From Bimuria novae-zelandiae CBS 107.79 (Eukaryota; Ascomycota; Dothideomycetes; Pleosporales; Didymosphaeriaceae), in contig ML976679.1 in NCBI GenBank assembly GCA_010015655.1, positions 155,613-219,612 on the forward strand: a stretch of 64,000 nucleotides of DNA, written 5' to 3'. The notes below the pieces were generated by a model. That model was not told where the DNA came from. It saw only the letters and a list, made by a program, of their open reading frames with translations, and did not search any database. Position 1 is the first letter of the stretch. Each line of letters starts with the position of its first letter. The position numbers were made by a program, and so were the translations under genes. Positions 1 to 10,153 of the stretch are shown one piece after another.

Positions 1-117
1 AATTGGATCCATATTGGCTGAGTTATGGGTGGGTGAAGGATTGGGTGGAAAATGCGGGGGTGCGCCATTTGCCGAACCGCGCCAAGTGCTGAACCAACAT
101 GTTACTATCTCTTTATG
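1..117. other. Unassigned edge sequence
   Basis: Short stretch at the left edge. It does not visibly match the second pogo element downstream, and I see no gene in it. Confidence 0.3.
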
Positions 118-823
118 TAGATTGAGCTATTAAAGCATGAGAATGAGGGCTTTAAGGAGGCTCTTTACTATAAGCAGAAACATAAGAAGAAAGGCAAAGC
201 CCTTAACCTTTAACAGCGCTAGGAGTATTATAGTGGCGCTGTCTACTAGTCTCCTCGCAAGCTGCGTGAAGCTCGAGCTAGAGAATAGTACAGGAGCGAG
301 ATAAGATAGAGGAGAAACTCTAAAAAGCACGGGCCAAGAAGCAGCGCGAGGAGGCTTAACTATAGCATTAAGTTAAGCTTAAGGAGAAGCGTGTAGAAAG
401 GCAGAGGCTTAAGGATATTAAGGAGTAAGAAAGAGCTAAGAAAGTAGTTAAACGCGCGCGTAAAATTAAAGCTTAACACTAAAAAAAATCTATTTAATAA
501 GCTTAATAACGCAAGCGTAAAGCCTCATGAGTAGTCTTACTAAGTAATAAGCGTTAAAAACGCGCTGGCGCTGCTCACGCTGGTGTTTAAGCTGGAGATG
601 AGCTATTTGCTACTCCAGCCAAAGTCACATCACGTGGCCGCAACGTCAACCTCCCACAAAAATATAGATAGTACAAGTTGATCGCAAGCATCTAATTACT
701 ACAACACTATATTTCTATCAATATTGAGCTATTGTGTGGCGCTGTACAGCCTCATTTTGAGATTGGGCATGTGGTGTTCTGCGGGGCACACTGTGAATCC
801 GGGCACACTGCGCACGGGCACGT
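118..823 (+). mobile_element. 3' remnant of a pogo/Fot1-like DNA transposon
   Basis: This stretch resembles the 3' third of the transposase in the neighbouring complete element: the KKKGKxLxL block and the following SPRKxREAR block recur, with TAA/TAG where Gln codons are expected. Its right end (about 776-823) reads inward as an inverted-repeat end beginning ACGTGCCCGTGCGC, close to the start of the next element's TIR. The 5' part, including the catalytic domain, lies outside the window or is lost. It is inactive. It belongs to the pogo superfamily but to a different subfamily, because the TIRs diverge after about 15 bp. Confidence 0.7.
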
Positions 824-825
824 TA

Positions 826-869
826 ACATGCCCGTGCGCGTGATGAGCCACTTCGCGTGATGGGCCACC
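826..869 (+). repeat. Left terminal inverted repeat of the pogo-like element
   Basis: It begins ACATGCCCGTGCGCGTGATG and is repeated in inverted orientation at 2895-2938. The few mismatches lie near the outer tip. Confidence 0.9.
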
Positions 870-946
870 CACGCTAAAACACTTAAACTTCACAACCTTA
901 TAACTCTACTATTATAGCTCTAATTAACGACGCGCTTGCAGATCTA

Positions 947-2785
947 ATGTCGCTAAGCCCTAGCGAATAGTTTTTGTACCGAAAAGTAGCTAAAAAGTAT
1001 GGTGTTTCTCGCTTAACTTTGATGCGAAGGCACCATGCTACAACACAGCTACACGTATTAAAGATTATTAACTAACAAAAGCTTGCTCCACAACAAGAGG
1101 CAGAGCTTATTAAATATATAGAAGGACTTACAGCACGTCACCTACCACCTACAAGAGAGATGATACGAAATTTCGCGTCGATAATAGCTAAGGAGCTAGT
1201 GAGCGAGAGCTAGGTTACGCGCTTTATTAATTGGCACAGCATCTATCTTACCTCGCGATGGGCAACTGGTATGGACAGCAATCGCCACTAAGCCGACTTA
1301 GGGGATAAATACAGCCTGTATTTTAATATCCTAGGTGATAAAATTAAGGAATATGGTATTGAGCCTCGTCACACGTATAATATGGATGAGAAAGGCTTCC
1401 TTATCGGTATCATTGGCCGATCGAAACGAGTGTTCAGCAGACGTATGTGGGAGAAGAAGGAGGTTAGAGCATCTCTACAAGATGGCTCTTGCGAATGGAT
1501 TACCCTCCTAGCATGCGTGTGCGCTGATGGATCAGCCTTGCCGCCAAGCCTTATCTACTAGTCTACCAACAAGGACATCTAATTAAGCTGGGTTAAGGAT
1601 ATCGAGGCAGGAAAGCATAGCGTACACGTCTCCTCTTTACCCTTAGGCTGGACAAACAACGATATCGGCCTTGCCTGGCTTGAGCAGGTGTTTGATCGCT
1701 ACACTAAGGCAAAAGCTTGACGATCCTACCGACTTCTTATCCTTGACGGCCATGGATCTTATGTTACTATGGATTTTATTGACTATTGCGATAGGAATAG
1801 GATCCTCCTAGCTATACTTCCTCCTTACTCGACGCATACGCTTTAGCCACTTGATGTGGTGCTCTTTAAGCCTCTCTTATTAGCCTACTCTGCTGAGCTC
1901 ACGACCTACCTCTAAAAGAGCCAAGGCCTAGTCTTAATTAAAAAAGGAAACTTCTTCCCTCTCTTCTAGAAGGTCTGGGCAAGCTCCCTTTAGGAGGAGA
2001 CGATTCTTAAGTCTTTTGAGGCTACTAGCATATCACCTTTCAACCTAGAGGTTATACTCAAAAGATTTGCCAAAACCACCCAAGATGAGCAGGAATCACG
2101 AGAGAGCTCTACGTTAGTACTCAGTGGATCTGACTGGCGTAAATTAGATCGCCTCGTACGAGCTGCAGTAGAGAATCAGGCCAGTAAAGACGCGCAGAAG
2201 CTCAGCCGCTCACTTCACCACATCTTAGTTTAAAATGAGCTACTTCACCACGAGATCAACGGGCTTAAGGAGGCACTACTAGTTAAGAAGAAGTATAAGA
2301 AGAAGGGCAAGCGTCTTGACCTTTAGCAGCGTTAAGAGTACTATAGGGGAGCAGTCCTCTGGTCACCGAGGAAGGTTAGGGAGGCTCGTGTACGCTAGTC
2401 TGTGAAGGAGCAAGAGGAAAAGGAGCAAAAGTTTCGAAAAGCAGAGATAGCTGAGTTAAGGAAGGCAGCTAAGCTGTACAAGGAGAAAATTGCAGAGGAG
2501 AAGCGTGTGGGGCGGGAGGCCGCTAAGGTAGCTAGGGAGAAGGAGAGGGCTGAGAAGGCAGTAGAGCGCGCTTGCCAGAAAGAGGCTCGTGACGTAGCAA
2601 AAGCTCTATAATCTACCCAGAAGGGTAAGAGAAAAGCCTCGCAGCCACCTACACAAAGTAACAAGCGCCAGAAACGTGTGGTTGACGCTGTAGCTACTAA
2701 GGAAGCCTTAGGTGCCGTATTAGTAGCTCCACCTAAGACCACGCGGCGCGGTCGCAACGTTAAGCTTCTAAGTAAATATAAATAG
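947..2785 (+). pseudogene. pogo/Fot1-type DDE transposase, multiple stops
   Basis: One continuous reading frame can be followed from an ATG at 947 to TAG at 2783, broken only by in-frame stops and not by frameshifts. Many of the stops sit where Gln is expected, the CAG/CAA to TAG/TAA signature of RIP. Recognisable parts are an N-terminal helix-turn-helix (about 960-1200), the first catalytic Asp in NMDEKGF (about 1380), the second in LLILDGHGS (about 1740) and the third in the PLDV motif after PPYSTHTL (about 1850). A Lys/Glu-rich coiled-coil C-terminus follows (2400-2610). The DDD triad is still readable, but the gene cannot make a full protein. Confidence 0.85.
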
Positions 2786-2894
2786 CACAGGTTAATTGCA
2801 AGTATTAATATAGTACTTCTATAAAGAAATCTCGTGATAATAGCTACTGTATGTAGCTCTATAGCCTCGTTTCTCGTAGAGATGTTTTGGTGTT

Positions 2895-2938
2895 GGTGGC
2901 CCATCACGCGAAGTGGCTCATCACGCGCACGGACACGT
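2895..2938 (-). repeat. Right terminal inverted repeat of the pogo-like element
   Basis: Reverse complement of the 826-869 arm, followed directly by the TA target duplication at 2939-2940. Confidence 0.9.
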
Positions 2939-2940
2939 TA

Positions 2941-3412
2941 CTGCGCCAAGGACCGGGTAAAAGAGGGGAACCACAAAACCTCAACTCTGCAGCCACAATC
3001 ATAATCCGAGAAAATCTTTTACGATCAGGCTCCAGCTAATGCAGGCATCTTTCTCGGCATACCTGAGATGGTCAGAGCGGGGGATGGTATTTGGCAAGCG
3101 TTCCGCATCCTCCTTCCCAGGGTCTCAGGGCTGACCATTTCCAACATCGCCCCTGCATCGAACTACTTTGTTCCTGCAGCGGAGGCAACCGCACGCGCAT
3201 GATACCAACATCCAGAGGTCACTTCTATGCATCCGCATGCACCAATCCTCGACTTCCGCGCTCCAATCTCGTAAACCCACCGGGGCACGCTCCTGCACCC
3301 GGGCACCTGTGAACACGTGAGCAGGACGACCTAGGCAGCACTGAGGAGATTTAGCCCCGAGGGTATCCGTGACCAAATTCGCCATCGAAAAATCACGTCA
3401 GAACTCATCACC
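2941..3412. other. Intergenic / upstream region of the LRR-like gene
   Basis: Normal-GC sequence between the transposon and the ATG at 3413. Short open frames on both strands show no recognisable domain. It probably holds the promoter and 5' leader of the downstream gene. Confidence 0.4.
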
Positions 3413-5071
3413 ATGGCTGTGCCACACAAAACGTTGAACATCAACATTGCAGACTACAAGGCCTCGGTAGAAAGATGGGAGTTAATTCTGGAGCGCACGC
3501 GCTCGTGGGAAGTGCCTCAACGCGTCATTATAGATGCTGGCGAAGTAGCCTCAGCCGATGACCCGCACGACATGATAAAAACGGGGGATTCTAGGTTGCA
3601 AGCTTCGATGGCGAACTGCAGAGCATATGATGCCATAGAGGGTTGTGAAGCACAGGTTTTGATCGACTTCTTCCGCAAGCTTCCGTCGCTCTCCGACCTG
3701 GAGTGGCAATGTAACGCTCCATTGGTACCGCTCTTGGTTCAATTCCTTCGCGATCGTCCCAGCTGTAACCTTCATCTAAAACCTTTCCATCTACCTTATC
3801 CTTACGGCTCGGACCCTTTCTACATACGGTCAATTCTGTGCCTTCCGAACCTTCAGACGCTATGGCTGGACATCAGACATGACAAAGGTGCTATTCAAGA
3901 TTTGATCCAGCACGATTTGCGCGGTCCTAATGGAAACCTCCGAGAAGTTCGCATCTTCCGGTCTCACCGCGGAGCGTCACCATATCCGGAATACAGTCCG
4001 ATATTTTGGGACCCAGAACTAGAAGCACACGACGGTCAACGACTCGGACAGTTGCAGTCTTTGCAACTGGCCGGTGCTAAGGGTGCGGAAGGACCCAGCC
4101 TCCAAACATGGGCTCTTCACACGGATTTTGCCCAACTAGGCTCACTCAGCCTCGAAATGCCCATCAATCGGGCAACTCTAGAGGCTTTGATCAACATTCC
4201 CTTGCAGTCTCTTCATTCACTGGGGTTGGTTCTTCAAACGGATACCCATGATGGCGCAACATTGCAGACATTCATCCGTAATCTCCCCAGCCTCTCACAT
4301 CTTCGTCTCAAAGGATCTTTATCTTTACCAACCCTGGAGGCAATCCTGGATCACCTGGCTCCAGCCTTACACACTCTATACCTAATCCCTTCAGGCCGAG
4401 ATCCCGGTCGCTTCGTGTTCAATTCCCGCACAATCGAACTAATAACCGGCCGCTGTCAACACGTGCGCGACCTCGGCATCTCCATCCGGCGCATCTGGAA
4501 CAGTCCAGGCGAAGACATTGCCATCCTGAAAGCTATCGGCCGCATGCCGCACCTGTCGAGCCTCGACTTGACCTTCGACACCATAGATTACACCCTGACT
4601 AACGGGCCGACGAAACTCGCGCCATCAGATCCATCATTCACCGACTTCGACAACGAAACTGTCACACTTCCTTTTACTTGGGGCGAGAAGATCCGTAAAG
4701 GAAACATCCGTGATGGTCTTATCAACTCCGCCATAGATGGTACGCTTGCGAAGGCGGTGTTCGACACGATTGTATCTGCTAGCCCAGATCCTCCTTTACA
4801 GCAACTGTCGCTGAGATCACGTAATAGTGGGGACTGGGGAACAGGGAGTTCCGATGGGTCGTTTGCGCTGATCGTGGAGGAGATCGGAAGGAAGTGGGTT
4901 GTGACAAGAGCTGAGCGTCAGGAGGAAGTCATTTTCCGCCGTGCAGAAAGAGAAGGTCCGGAATTGGAGGAGGGGGATACGCTCAGCTGGGATCTCGAGC
5001 CTATCTTTCGAAGAGTATGGCCCGGAGATGGAGATTGGTTTGAGGAGTGGCACGCGTTTCCTTTGGTCTAG
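3413..5071 (+). CDS. LRR-like protein of unknown function (552 aa), possibly F-box related
   Basis: An intronless frame with a good start context (CACCATGG) predicts 552 residues. From about residue 85 it has spaced Leu-rich segments typical of the irregular leucine-rich repeats of fungal F-box proteins, for example LPSLSDLEW, LPNLQTLWLDI, LGSLSLEM, LPSLSHLRLKG and MPHLSSLDLTF. No F-box is visible at the N-terminus, and no signal peptide or membrane segment. The acidic C-terminus (EGPELEEGDTLSWDLEPIF) resembles the tails of fungal F-box/LRR genes. It may be a substrate adaptor that lost its F-box or has an unseen upstream exon. Base composition is normal and there is no RIP damage, although a transposon lies 470 bp away. 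Confidence 0.7.
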   Translation: MAVPHKTLNINIADYKASVERWELILERTRSWEVPQRVIIDAGEVASADDPHDMIKTGDSRLQASMANCRAYDAIEGCEAQVLIDFFRKLPSLSDLEWQCNAPLVPLLVQFLRDRPSCNLHLKPFHLPYPYGSDPFYIRSILCLPNLQTLWLDIRHDKGAIQDLIQHDLRGPNGNLREVRIFRSHRGASPYPEYSPIFWDPELEAHDGQRLGQLQSLQLAGAKGAEGPSLQTWALHTDFAQLGSLSLEMPINRATLEALINIPLQSLHSLGLVLQTDTHDGATLQTFIRNLPSLSHLRLKGSLSLPTLEAILDHLAPALHTLYLIPSGRDPGRFVFNSRTIELITGRCQHVRDLGISIRRIWNSPGEDIAILKAIGRMPHLSSLDLTFDTIDYTLTNGPTKLAPSDPSFTDFDNETVTLPFTWGEKIRKGNIRDGLINSAIDGTLAKAVFDTIVSASPDPPLQQLSLRSRNSGDWGTGSSDGSFALIVEEIGRKWVVTRAERQEEVIFRRAEREGPELEEGDTLSWDLEPIFRRVWPGDGDWFEEWHAFPLV

Positions 5072-5749
5072 CAGTGACGCTAATCCCTGTTCTACGGCAG
5101 TGAATGTTGGACTTGTTAAGAAGCTTTGTAGGCTTTCAATCTTCATAATGTCTTCTTTTGGCTCTCCAATACTTCTGTTGTTCGCTACAGGAGCACAAGC
5201 AAGTCAATTCAGGAAATTGTGTTCGATCTCACGCCAGTCAAGCATTTCCCGCGCATCTGGCCTACATACTTCCGTCAAGCGGCAACCTTCATACAGGTAG
5301 CATATCACCACAATGTCACTCCTTAGCTATCAAATCTGCAGTGGTCTTTCGGCAAAACAGGAAGAAAAGCTTGCCGAGAAGAAGGGCAACATCTTAGGAA
5401 TTCTATTGCTCGGACAGATCTGTACCTACGGCATTGAGTTACTCGCAGGGGCCCGGAGGGTCTCGGAAACCTATCGCTGCGATGGCGCAAACGAGTAGAG
5501 CAATCGCTGGCCTCGTCACACCTGAGCCCGGTTGAATCAGGCGTATGCCAGACAATGCAGCCCTCTTCTTCGGATCTGATAAGTAAAGCCGCGGATCGAA
5601 AGCCAGCGGGTCCCCAATACCAGAGCATAGTTGGGGGATGGTGTATAAGGATGCGGGTTTGTTAGATTCGCTTGTGGTCCGGGTGCAGGCACTTCGCGCG
5701 CGCATTCAGGAGCTCGATCTCGCTATGAGATGCTATCATACGTCAGAAA
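5072..5749. other. Intergenic region with short coding-like fragments
   Basis: Several short frames look partly coding. One starts at about 5313 (61 codons). A second, frame-interrupted stretch at about 5500-5805 includes a charged helix around VVRVQALRARIQELDLAMRC. They do not join without introns or frameshifts that I can see. They may be lost 5' exons of the gene beginning at 5750, or debris. Confidence 0.35.
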
Positions 5750-6445
5750 ATGATCGGTTTGCGAGCCCACCGATCACCATCTTGCACACGAGGACGAAGT
5801 GAAGATTTTAACAACAATTTACAAGATTCTCCAAAAAAGCTATTTGATCTGAAGCGAGACTTTCTGAACCCAGAACCAGACTTCGAGAGAGCATGTCGCA
5901 GAGTCGCCCTCCCTGAACCGAGCGATGAAAAAGATGAATCTCTCTTATTCACTGTTAGAACCAAGATTCTCGGCTCGGTACACACAGCTACAAAGTTCCT
6001 TCTCGATTTATCAAATGCTCAGCTGGCCATCGAAAAAGCTCGTGTAAAAGACTTGGAACCGGATTTTGCCGCCCTCAACGACCGGCTTCGTACATATAGA
6101 GCAAAGCCGGCCAAAGACGAGCGCGAAAACCTGCTAGACTTCCCACACAAATACTTCGACATTCTCAACTGTGCGTGCGCTGACTTTGAAGCCCTGAGCA
6201 AGCTACAGGTTGATCGGTACGAGAAAAATGAGTACAAAGTTCTAGATGGAAAAAATTGGCGGGCCATCAGGAAGCAGCTGAAGATATGGGTCTATCTCAA
6301 GTCCACAAGTCTTGAAATTTGTGAAAAGGTCCAGGTCAAGTACCGCTGGGCCGGTTTGCTGGATAACGATGGAATGAGAAGTATCTCAGAAGGACTCGTC
6401 GCATGTGGTCTCGACCTATTGCACCGAGAAGGAAGTGTTCAATAG
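5750..6445 (+). CDS. Hypothetical protein (231 aa)
   Basis: A single open frame of 231 residues with normal codon use. I do not recognise a family. The middle (about residues 85-120) is a charged helical segment that could be a coiled coil, followed by more helix-rich sequence ending LLHREGSVQ. There is no signal peptide or membrane span. The start is uncertain: the 110 bases upstream are open in another frame and encode a similar charged helix, so the true gene may begin further upstream with an intron or be 5'-broken. It lies about 340 bp upstream of the aldo-keto reductase fragment and 1.1 kb from the NLR relic, and its position would suit an NLR N-terminal domain, but I see no sequence support for that. 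Confidence 0.5.
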   Translation: MIGLRAHRSPSCTRGRSEDFNNNLQDSPKKLFDLKRDFLNPEPDFERACRRVALPEPSDEKDESLLFTVRTKILGSVHTATKFLLDLSNAQLAIEKARVKDLEPDFAALNDRLRTYRAKPAKDERENLLDFPHKYFDILNCACADFEALSKLQVDRYEKNEYKVLDGKNWRAIRKQLKIWVYLKSTSLEICEKVQVKYRWAGLLDNDGMRSISEGLVACGLDLLHREGSVQ

Positions 6446-6784
6446 ATGGCCACGATTGGGGTGACTCCACAACGCGAAGGTTTGCAGAAAGTCTATTGAT
6501 CTTGCCATGCGTGGCTGATTTGTTCAGTCTACCTTGGACAGCTTGGATTTAGGTGGTCGTGGTAGATCACGAAATTTTCTTGCAGTCATTGATAAACTCG
6601 ACTAATTATCAAGGCATTGATAACACCTGAATGAATTTTATTATTCTACTGCACACGGAGCTGATCTCAGCACTCTGATTACAATCGAGCCATGTGCTTC
6701 CCAACGGCGGCCTATAACGAGTGCCGACTGCGGCTCTCGGACTCACAACCGAGAGGTCCTATAGTGCTCCTACTTACCAAACCT
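6446..6784. other. Intergenic
   Basis: Moderate-GC spacer between the hypothetical gene and the 3' end of the aldo-keto reductase fragment. No gene or repeat is recognised. Confidence 0.4.
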
Positions 6785-7560
6785 CTACAACTTCTCCACC
6801 TTATTCACCCCCGCATTATCCACCGGCGCCTCCGCCTTCACACTCTCCCAAATCTTCTCAATCCTCTCCGCCGCCTCCTTGCTCACATCCCCCTTCTTCA
6901 GCCCATTCGCAGTCGGCTCAATCTGGCCGATCTTGCTCGCTCCAAAAATGACCGCATCGCCCAGCTCAGCCTTGAGCGCAGAATTATATCCAACCCAGCG
7001 GTACGCCAGCTCCGCCTTGGAGATGCCCTCCTTCTCCGCAATCGCATTCCACTCGCCCAACGCCTCACGGAGAGTAGGCTTGTCGTACATGTTCTTGTAC
7101 ATCCCCCCGAGGACCTTGGGATCGAAGCGTCCCTTACCCGCATCCAGGTCCTCAGGCGTCTTGGTCAGGAACCCGCCGGCGAGAGGGGAGTACGCGTAGA
7201 ACGCCATATTGAGCTTTCGCAGCGTGGGGAAGAGCATGGTCTCCAGATGTCTTGCGACGGGGGAATAGTTCCCTTGGTACACGGAGGGCTTGACGTAGCC
7301 GTGCTCCTCTGCAACGTCGTAGGCCTCCTGGACCTGCTTGGCCGTGAAGTTACTCAATCCAAAGCGCTTGAAGAGGCCCTTTTTGTGCGCCGCCGTGACG
7401 CCCTCGAGCGTGTCCTTGATAGGACAACTGTCATCCGGGGCGTGGATGTACAAGATGTCGACCGAGTCGATTTTGAGGCGCTTGATGGAGTCCTCGATGT
7501 CGGCGAGGACTTGGTCCTTTCCGAGGGAGCCCTTGGGACCGAAGGATCCTGGGGCCCAGC
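6785..7560 (-). pseudogene. Aldo-keto reductase (aflatoxin-aldehyde-reductase-like), 5'-truncated
   Basis: On the minus strand an open frame of about 258 codons ends at 6785. Family landmarks are the VDILYIHAPDD segment with the catalytic His, KRFGLSNFTAKQVQEAY, YQGNYSPVARHLE, FYAYSPLAGGFLT and the C-terminal NADPH-binding stretch GDAVIFGASKIGQIE. These match the AKR7-like NADPH-dependent reductases. Roughly the first 70-80 residues, with the catalytic Asp and Tyr, are missing. Upstream of GSFGPKGSLG the sequence becomes, on the other strand, a NACHT/NLR relic. No stops or RIP-like changes are seen in the retained part, so the break looks recent or the fragment is under little RIP pressure. 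It is unlikely to be catalytically active. Confidence 0.8.
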
Positions 7561-8690
7561 ATTGTTTGAAGGTGCGAATGCCTGGATCGCCTTAACGGAG
7601 ATCTTCACGGCCGTGCTACAAGACCCACAGCTAAGAACTACTTATCTGATTGTCGATGCGCTAGACGAGTGCGTTGGTGATCGGTTGAAGCTACTTAACT
7701 TTATTGCGAAGCAGTCTTACCGCGCCAAGTGGATTGTGTCTAGCCGCAACTGGTCAGACATTGAGGAACAGCTGGAACTGGCAGAACATAAAGCGAGGCT
7801 GAGCCTTGAGCTGAACGCCAAGTCGGTGGCGGCGGCGGTGAAGGTCTTTATTCGGCAGAAAGTGGGCCGGTTGGCGCAAGAGAAGCGTTACAAGCCAGAG
7901 ATCCAAGACGCCATACTCCAGCACTTAACGTTAAACGCGAACGATACTTTCCTTTGGGTAGCGTTAGTGTGCTAAGACCTTGAACAAACACGGAAGTGGA
8001 ACGTGCTCAAGAAGCTAGCCTTGTTCCCGCCTGGGTTAGACTCTTTGTATGAGCGGATGATGGACCAGATATGGTCGTCTGACAGCGCCGATATCTGTCT
8101 GCAAGTACTAGTAGTGACTGTGGTTTTGTACCGACCTGTAACGATTGCCGAACTAGTTGCACTCGCTGAGGAGCTAGAGGATCTTGTTAACGACTTGGAG
8201 TCTGTGCTGGATATCATCAGCCGCTGTGGATCGTTTCTTACTCTGCGAGAAGATACAGTCTACTTTGTGCATTAGTTGGCAAAAGACTTCCTCTTTGCCA
8301 AAGTATCTAATAAGCTCTTCCCATATAGTGTTGAACAAGTTTATTGGGAAGTCTCTTTAAAGTTGCTGGTAGTTCTCTTAAGGACGTTGCACATGGATAT
8401 GTACGGCCTAAAAGCTCTAGGATTTCCTATCGAGAATGCTAAATTGCCTAACCTAGACCCTTTAGCAGAGTCACGCTACCCTTGCGTCTACTAGAGTGAC
8501 CACCTATGCGACCTAGAGAGACTAAGTCTTTAGCTAATAGAGATTGTAATCTATAGGCTAGAGGCCTTGTTATTGAGTTTATTAAGAAGAAGTATATTTA
8601 CTGGCTAGAAGGGCTGAGTCTTTGTAAGAGCGTAGGGAAAGGTGTGGTGTTAATAGCAAAGTTACAGTTGCTTATGCAGGTATAGGATGT
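7556..8690 (+). pseudogene. NACHT/NLR-type STAND protein, broken fragment
   Basis: The plus strand encodes the central part of a fungal NLR. It begins near LFEGANAWIALTEIF, continues through the Walker B-like LIVDALDEC and the sensor segment KWIVSSRNW, then the helical region PPGLDSLYERMMDQI and the conserved block ITIAELVAL-like through SRCGSFLTLREDTVYFVH. It ends near YIYWLEGLSLCKSV. Stops at 7973 (TAA), 8273 (TAG) and 8492 (TAG) fit C-to-T changes of Gln codons, and the last piece (about 8560-8690) is in a different frame. The Walker A loop and N-terminal effector domain are absent, replaced by the aldo-keto reductase fragment, and no C-terminal repeats are seen. Fungal NLRs act in heterokaryon incompatibility and innate recognition; this copy is dead. 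Confidence 0.8.
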
Positions 8691-9230
8691 ACAAAGTGTA
8701 TATTTATATAGAGAAGGTTAAATTTCCTAGGCACTAATGTAACTAGGACGTGTAAGACCAAGATGAGCTTACCTAGCTCGTTTATGACGCATGGCGGTTT
8801 GCGATGTATTATAAAGGAGCAATTAAGAGCTTCCCGCTTTAGGTGCAACTCACTGTAGAGCATAAATTATAGCTTTATAGAGTTTATGCGTAGCTTGGTG
8901 GCATTTAGCTAAGCGTCGCTAAAGTTAAATAATAGCAGAACGAAGTTGTGCGGATGCCCTATACCAAGTCTAAAGCTTTCTTAAGCACAATGTCTAAATA
9001 CTTTATAAGAGTAGCTATGTCTCTATGCTTTCAGACCCCATTTTTGAAGCAACTCTTTGACTTTAGAACGATTTATAAATGCCGGGCTTGCGGGAAAGAA
9101 AAGACTAGTAATGGAGGAGCACTTTTATCGTGCGCAAAATGTTATAAAGCAAAGTAACGTTACTACTTAGCTAATTGCTAACAAGCCAATTGGAAATTAC
9201 ACAAACGATAATGCCGGACTCCATCTTGAC
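8691..9230 (+). pseudogene. MYND-type zinc-finger relic
   Basis: At 9079-9225 the plus strand reads as a MYND finger: CRACGKE, then LLSCAKCYKAK, then spaced Cys, QANWKLHK and a final Cys, with stops (TAA) in positions where Gln is likely. The same frame runs upstream from about 8790 with several stops and a helical segment near VYDAWRFAMYYKGA. MYND fingers mediate protein contacts and occur in many fungal proteins of unknown role. This copy sits in the transition zone into the AT-rich block and carries RIP-like changes. The parent gene is not identified. Confidence 0.6.
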
Positions 9231-9560
9231 CGCATCGCTGTTCGATTTGGATAGAGGGAAACTTTGTTGATTGTGGACTAATTAACAAGAGAAAGTTACG
9301 GTACTTAAATAGCCTAGGCCTGCTAAGGAGCTAACTATAAACAGTCTAGCCATAACTGTAATCCACCAATAACACCCTATCCATGAGAGCCCGGTATTTA
9401 GTATATACAGTAAGCTAACTACCGTGGGATAGATCTCGCTCTAGTAGATTAATAAAATGCTTTTATTAATTAAGGATAGTTAGGGCAAAGGCTGCAGGAC
9501 AGCCTACGCCACGCGTGCTATTAAAGCTCTATAAAATAATTAGATATATTATAGCATAAT
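9231..9560. other. AT-rich transition zone
   Basis: Base composition falls steadily towards the transposon block. No coding frame or repeat is recognised. Confidence 0.4.
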
Positions 9561-9750
9561 TGTCACGGTTTGGAGTCTCCCTTTCCCCACTTGCAGTGGC
9601 GCCTCACCTGTGTTGAGATGCGACTACCCATCCTACACTAGCGCTGTTTACAGCCACTCATGTATACCTACTGTTCGTAGCTTCACCCAATACAACAACA
9701 AGTACAATTCTCAATTTCTTCCTTATGCGTATGGATCACTAGCTCTCACA
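9561..9750. mobile_element. Solo LTR with 5-bp target duplication
   Basis: A 190-bp segment begins TGTCACGG and ends CTCACA (TG...CA), directly flanked by ATAAT on both sides (9556-9560 and 9751-9755). Its GC content is much higher than the flanking RIPped DNA. The two perfect 5-bp duplications and TG/CA termini mark it as a solo LTR from an LTR retrotransposon. No internal region is present. Confidence 0.75.
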
Positions 9751-9987
9751 ATAATTAAACTAGTCTTTTACTAATTAAGCAAGAGGGTCTACGTTAAATA
9801 TAATAAGAGTCCCTAAGAAATTTCCTAAAGCGATAGCTAAGTTTACTTTCTTAATAAATTCCTTTTAGTTAGGTAGATAAAAGCATAAAATTAAAATATT
9901 ATTAGCGCTAGCGCAGCTACCACTTCTATTAGAGTCTTAACTAGCTATTACGCTAAAGTCTAGAATTAGGCTTAGATCTATAGATAT

Positions 9988-10153
9988 TGTAGCGGTTGTT
10001 GCTGCAAAGCGAAAGTCGGGAAAAACACTAATTTAATTGTATGTGTGTAGTAGCTAAGATATATACTGCTAGGCAGGCTAGGCAGCAGTAAATAAGTGTA
10101 GGTAGTAGTAACCTAATATAGGCAATAATAAATAATCTAAATACTATTATACA
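9988..10153. repeat. LTR of the Copia element (downstream LTR in its own orientation)
   Basis: 166 bp, TGT...ACA. It matches 15135-15298, with about eight single-base differences that are all transitions plus a 2-bp length difference near one end. Confidence 0.88.

Larger units (their letters stand above)
824..2940 (+). mobile_element. Complete pogo/Fot1-like DNA transposon, RIP-inactivated
   Basis: The element is bounded by 44-bp terminal inverted repeats at 826-869 and 2895-2938 that differ at only a couple of positions near the tips. Both are flanked by TA (824-825 and 2939-2940), the target duplication expected for Tc1/mariner/pogo elements. It contains one transposase frame (947-2785) with many stops. 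The left TA directly adjoins the end of a second, related element. Confidence 0.88.

Noticed and set aside
5638..5805. Alternative start for the 231-aa hypothetical gene
   Set aside because: Encodes a plausible charged helix but in another frame with no clear intron linking it; kept only as a note.
6692..7975. Long plus-strand open frame of 427 codons
   Set aside because: Its first two thirds are the antisense of the aldo-keto reductase fragment (Leu/Arg/His-rich artefact); only the last third is real NACHT sequence.
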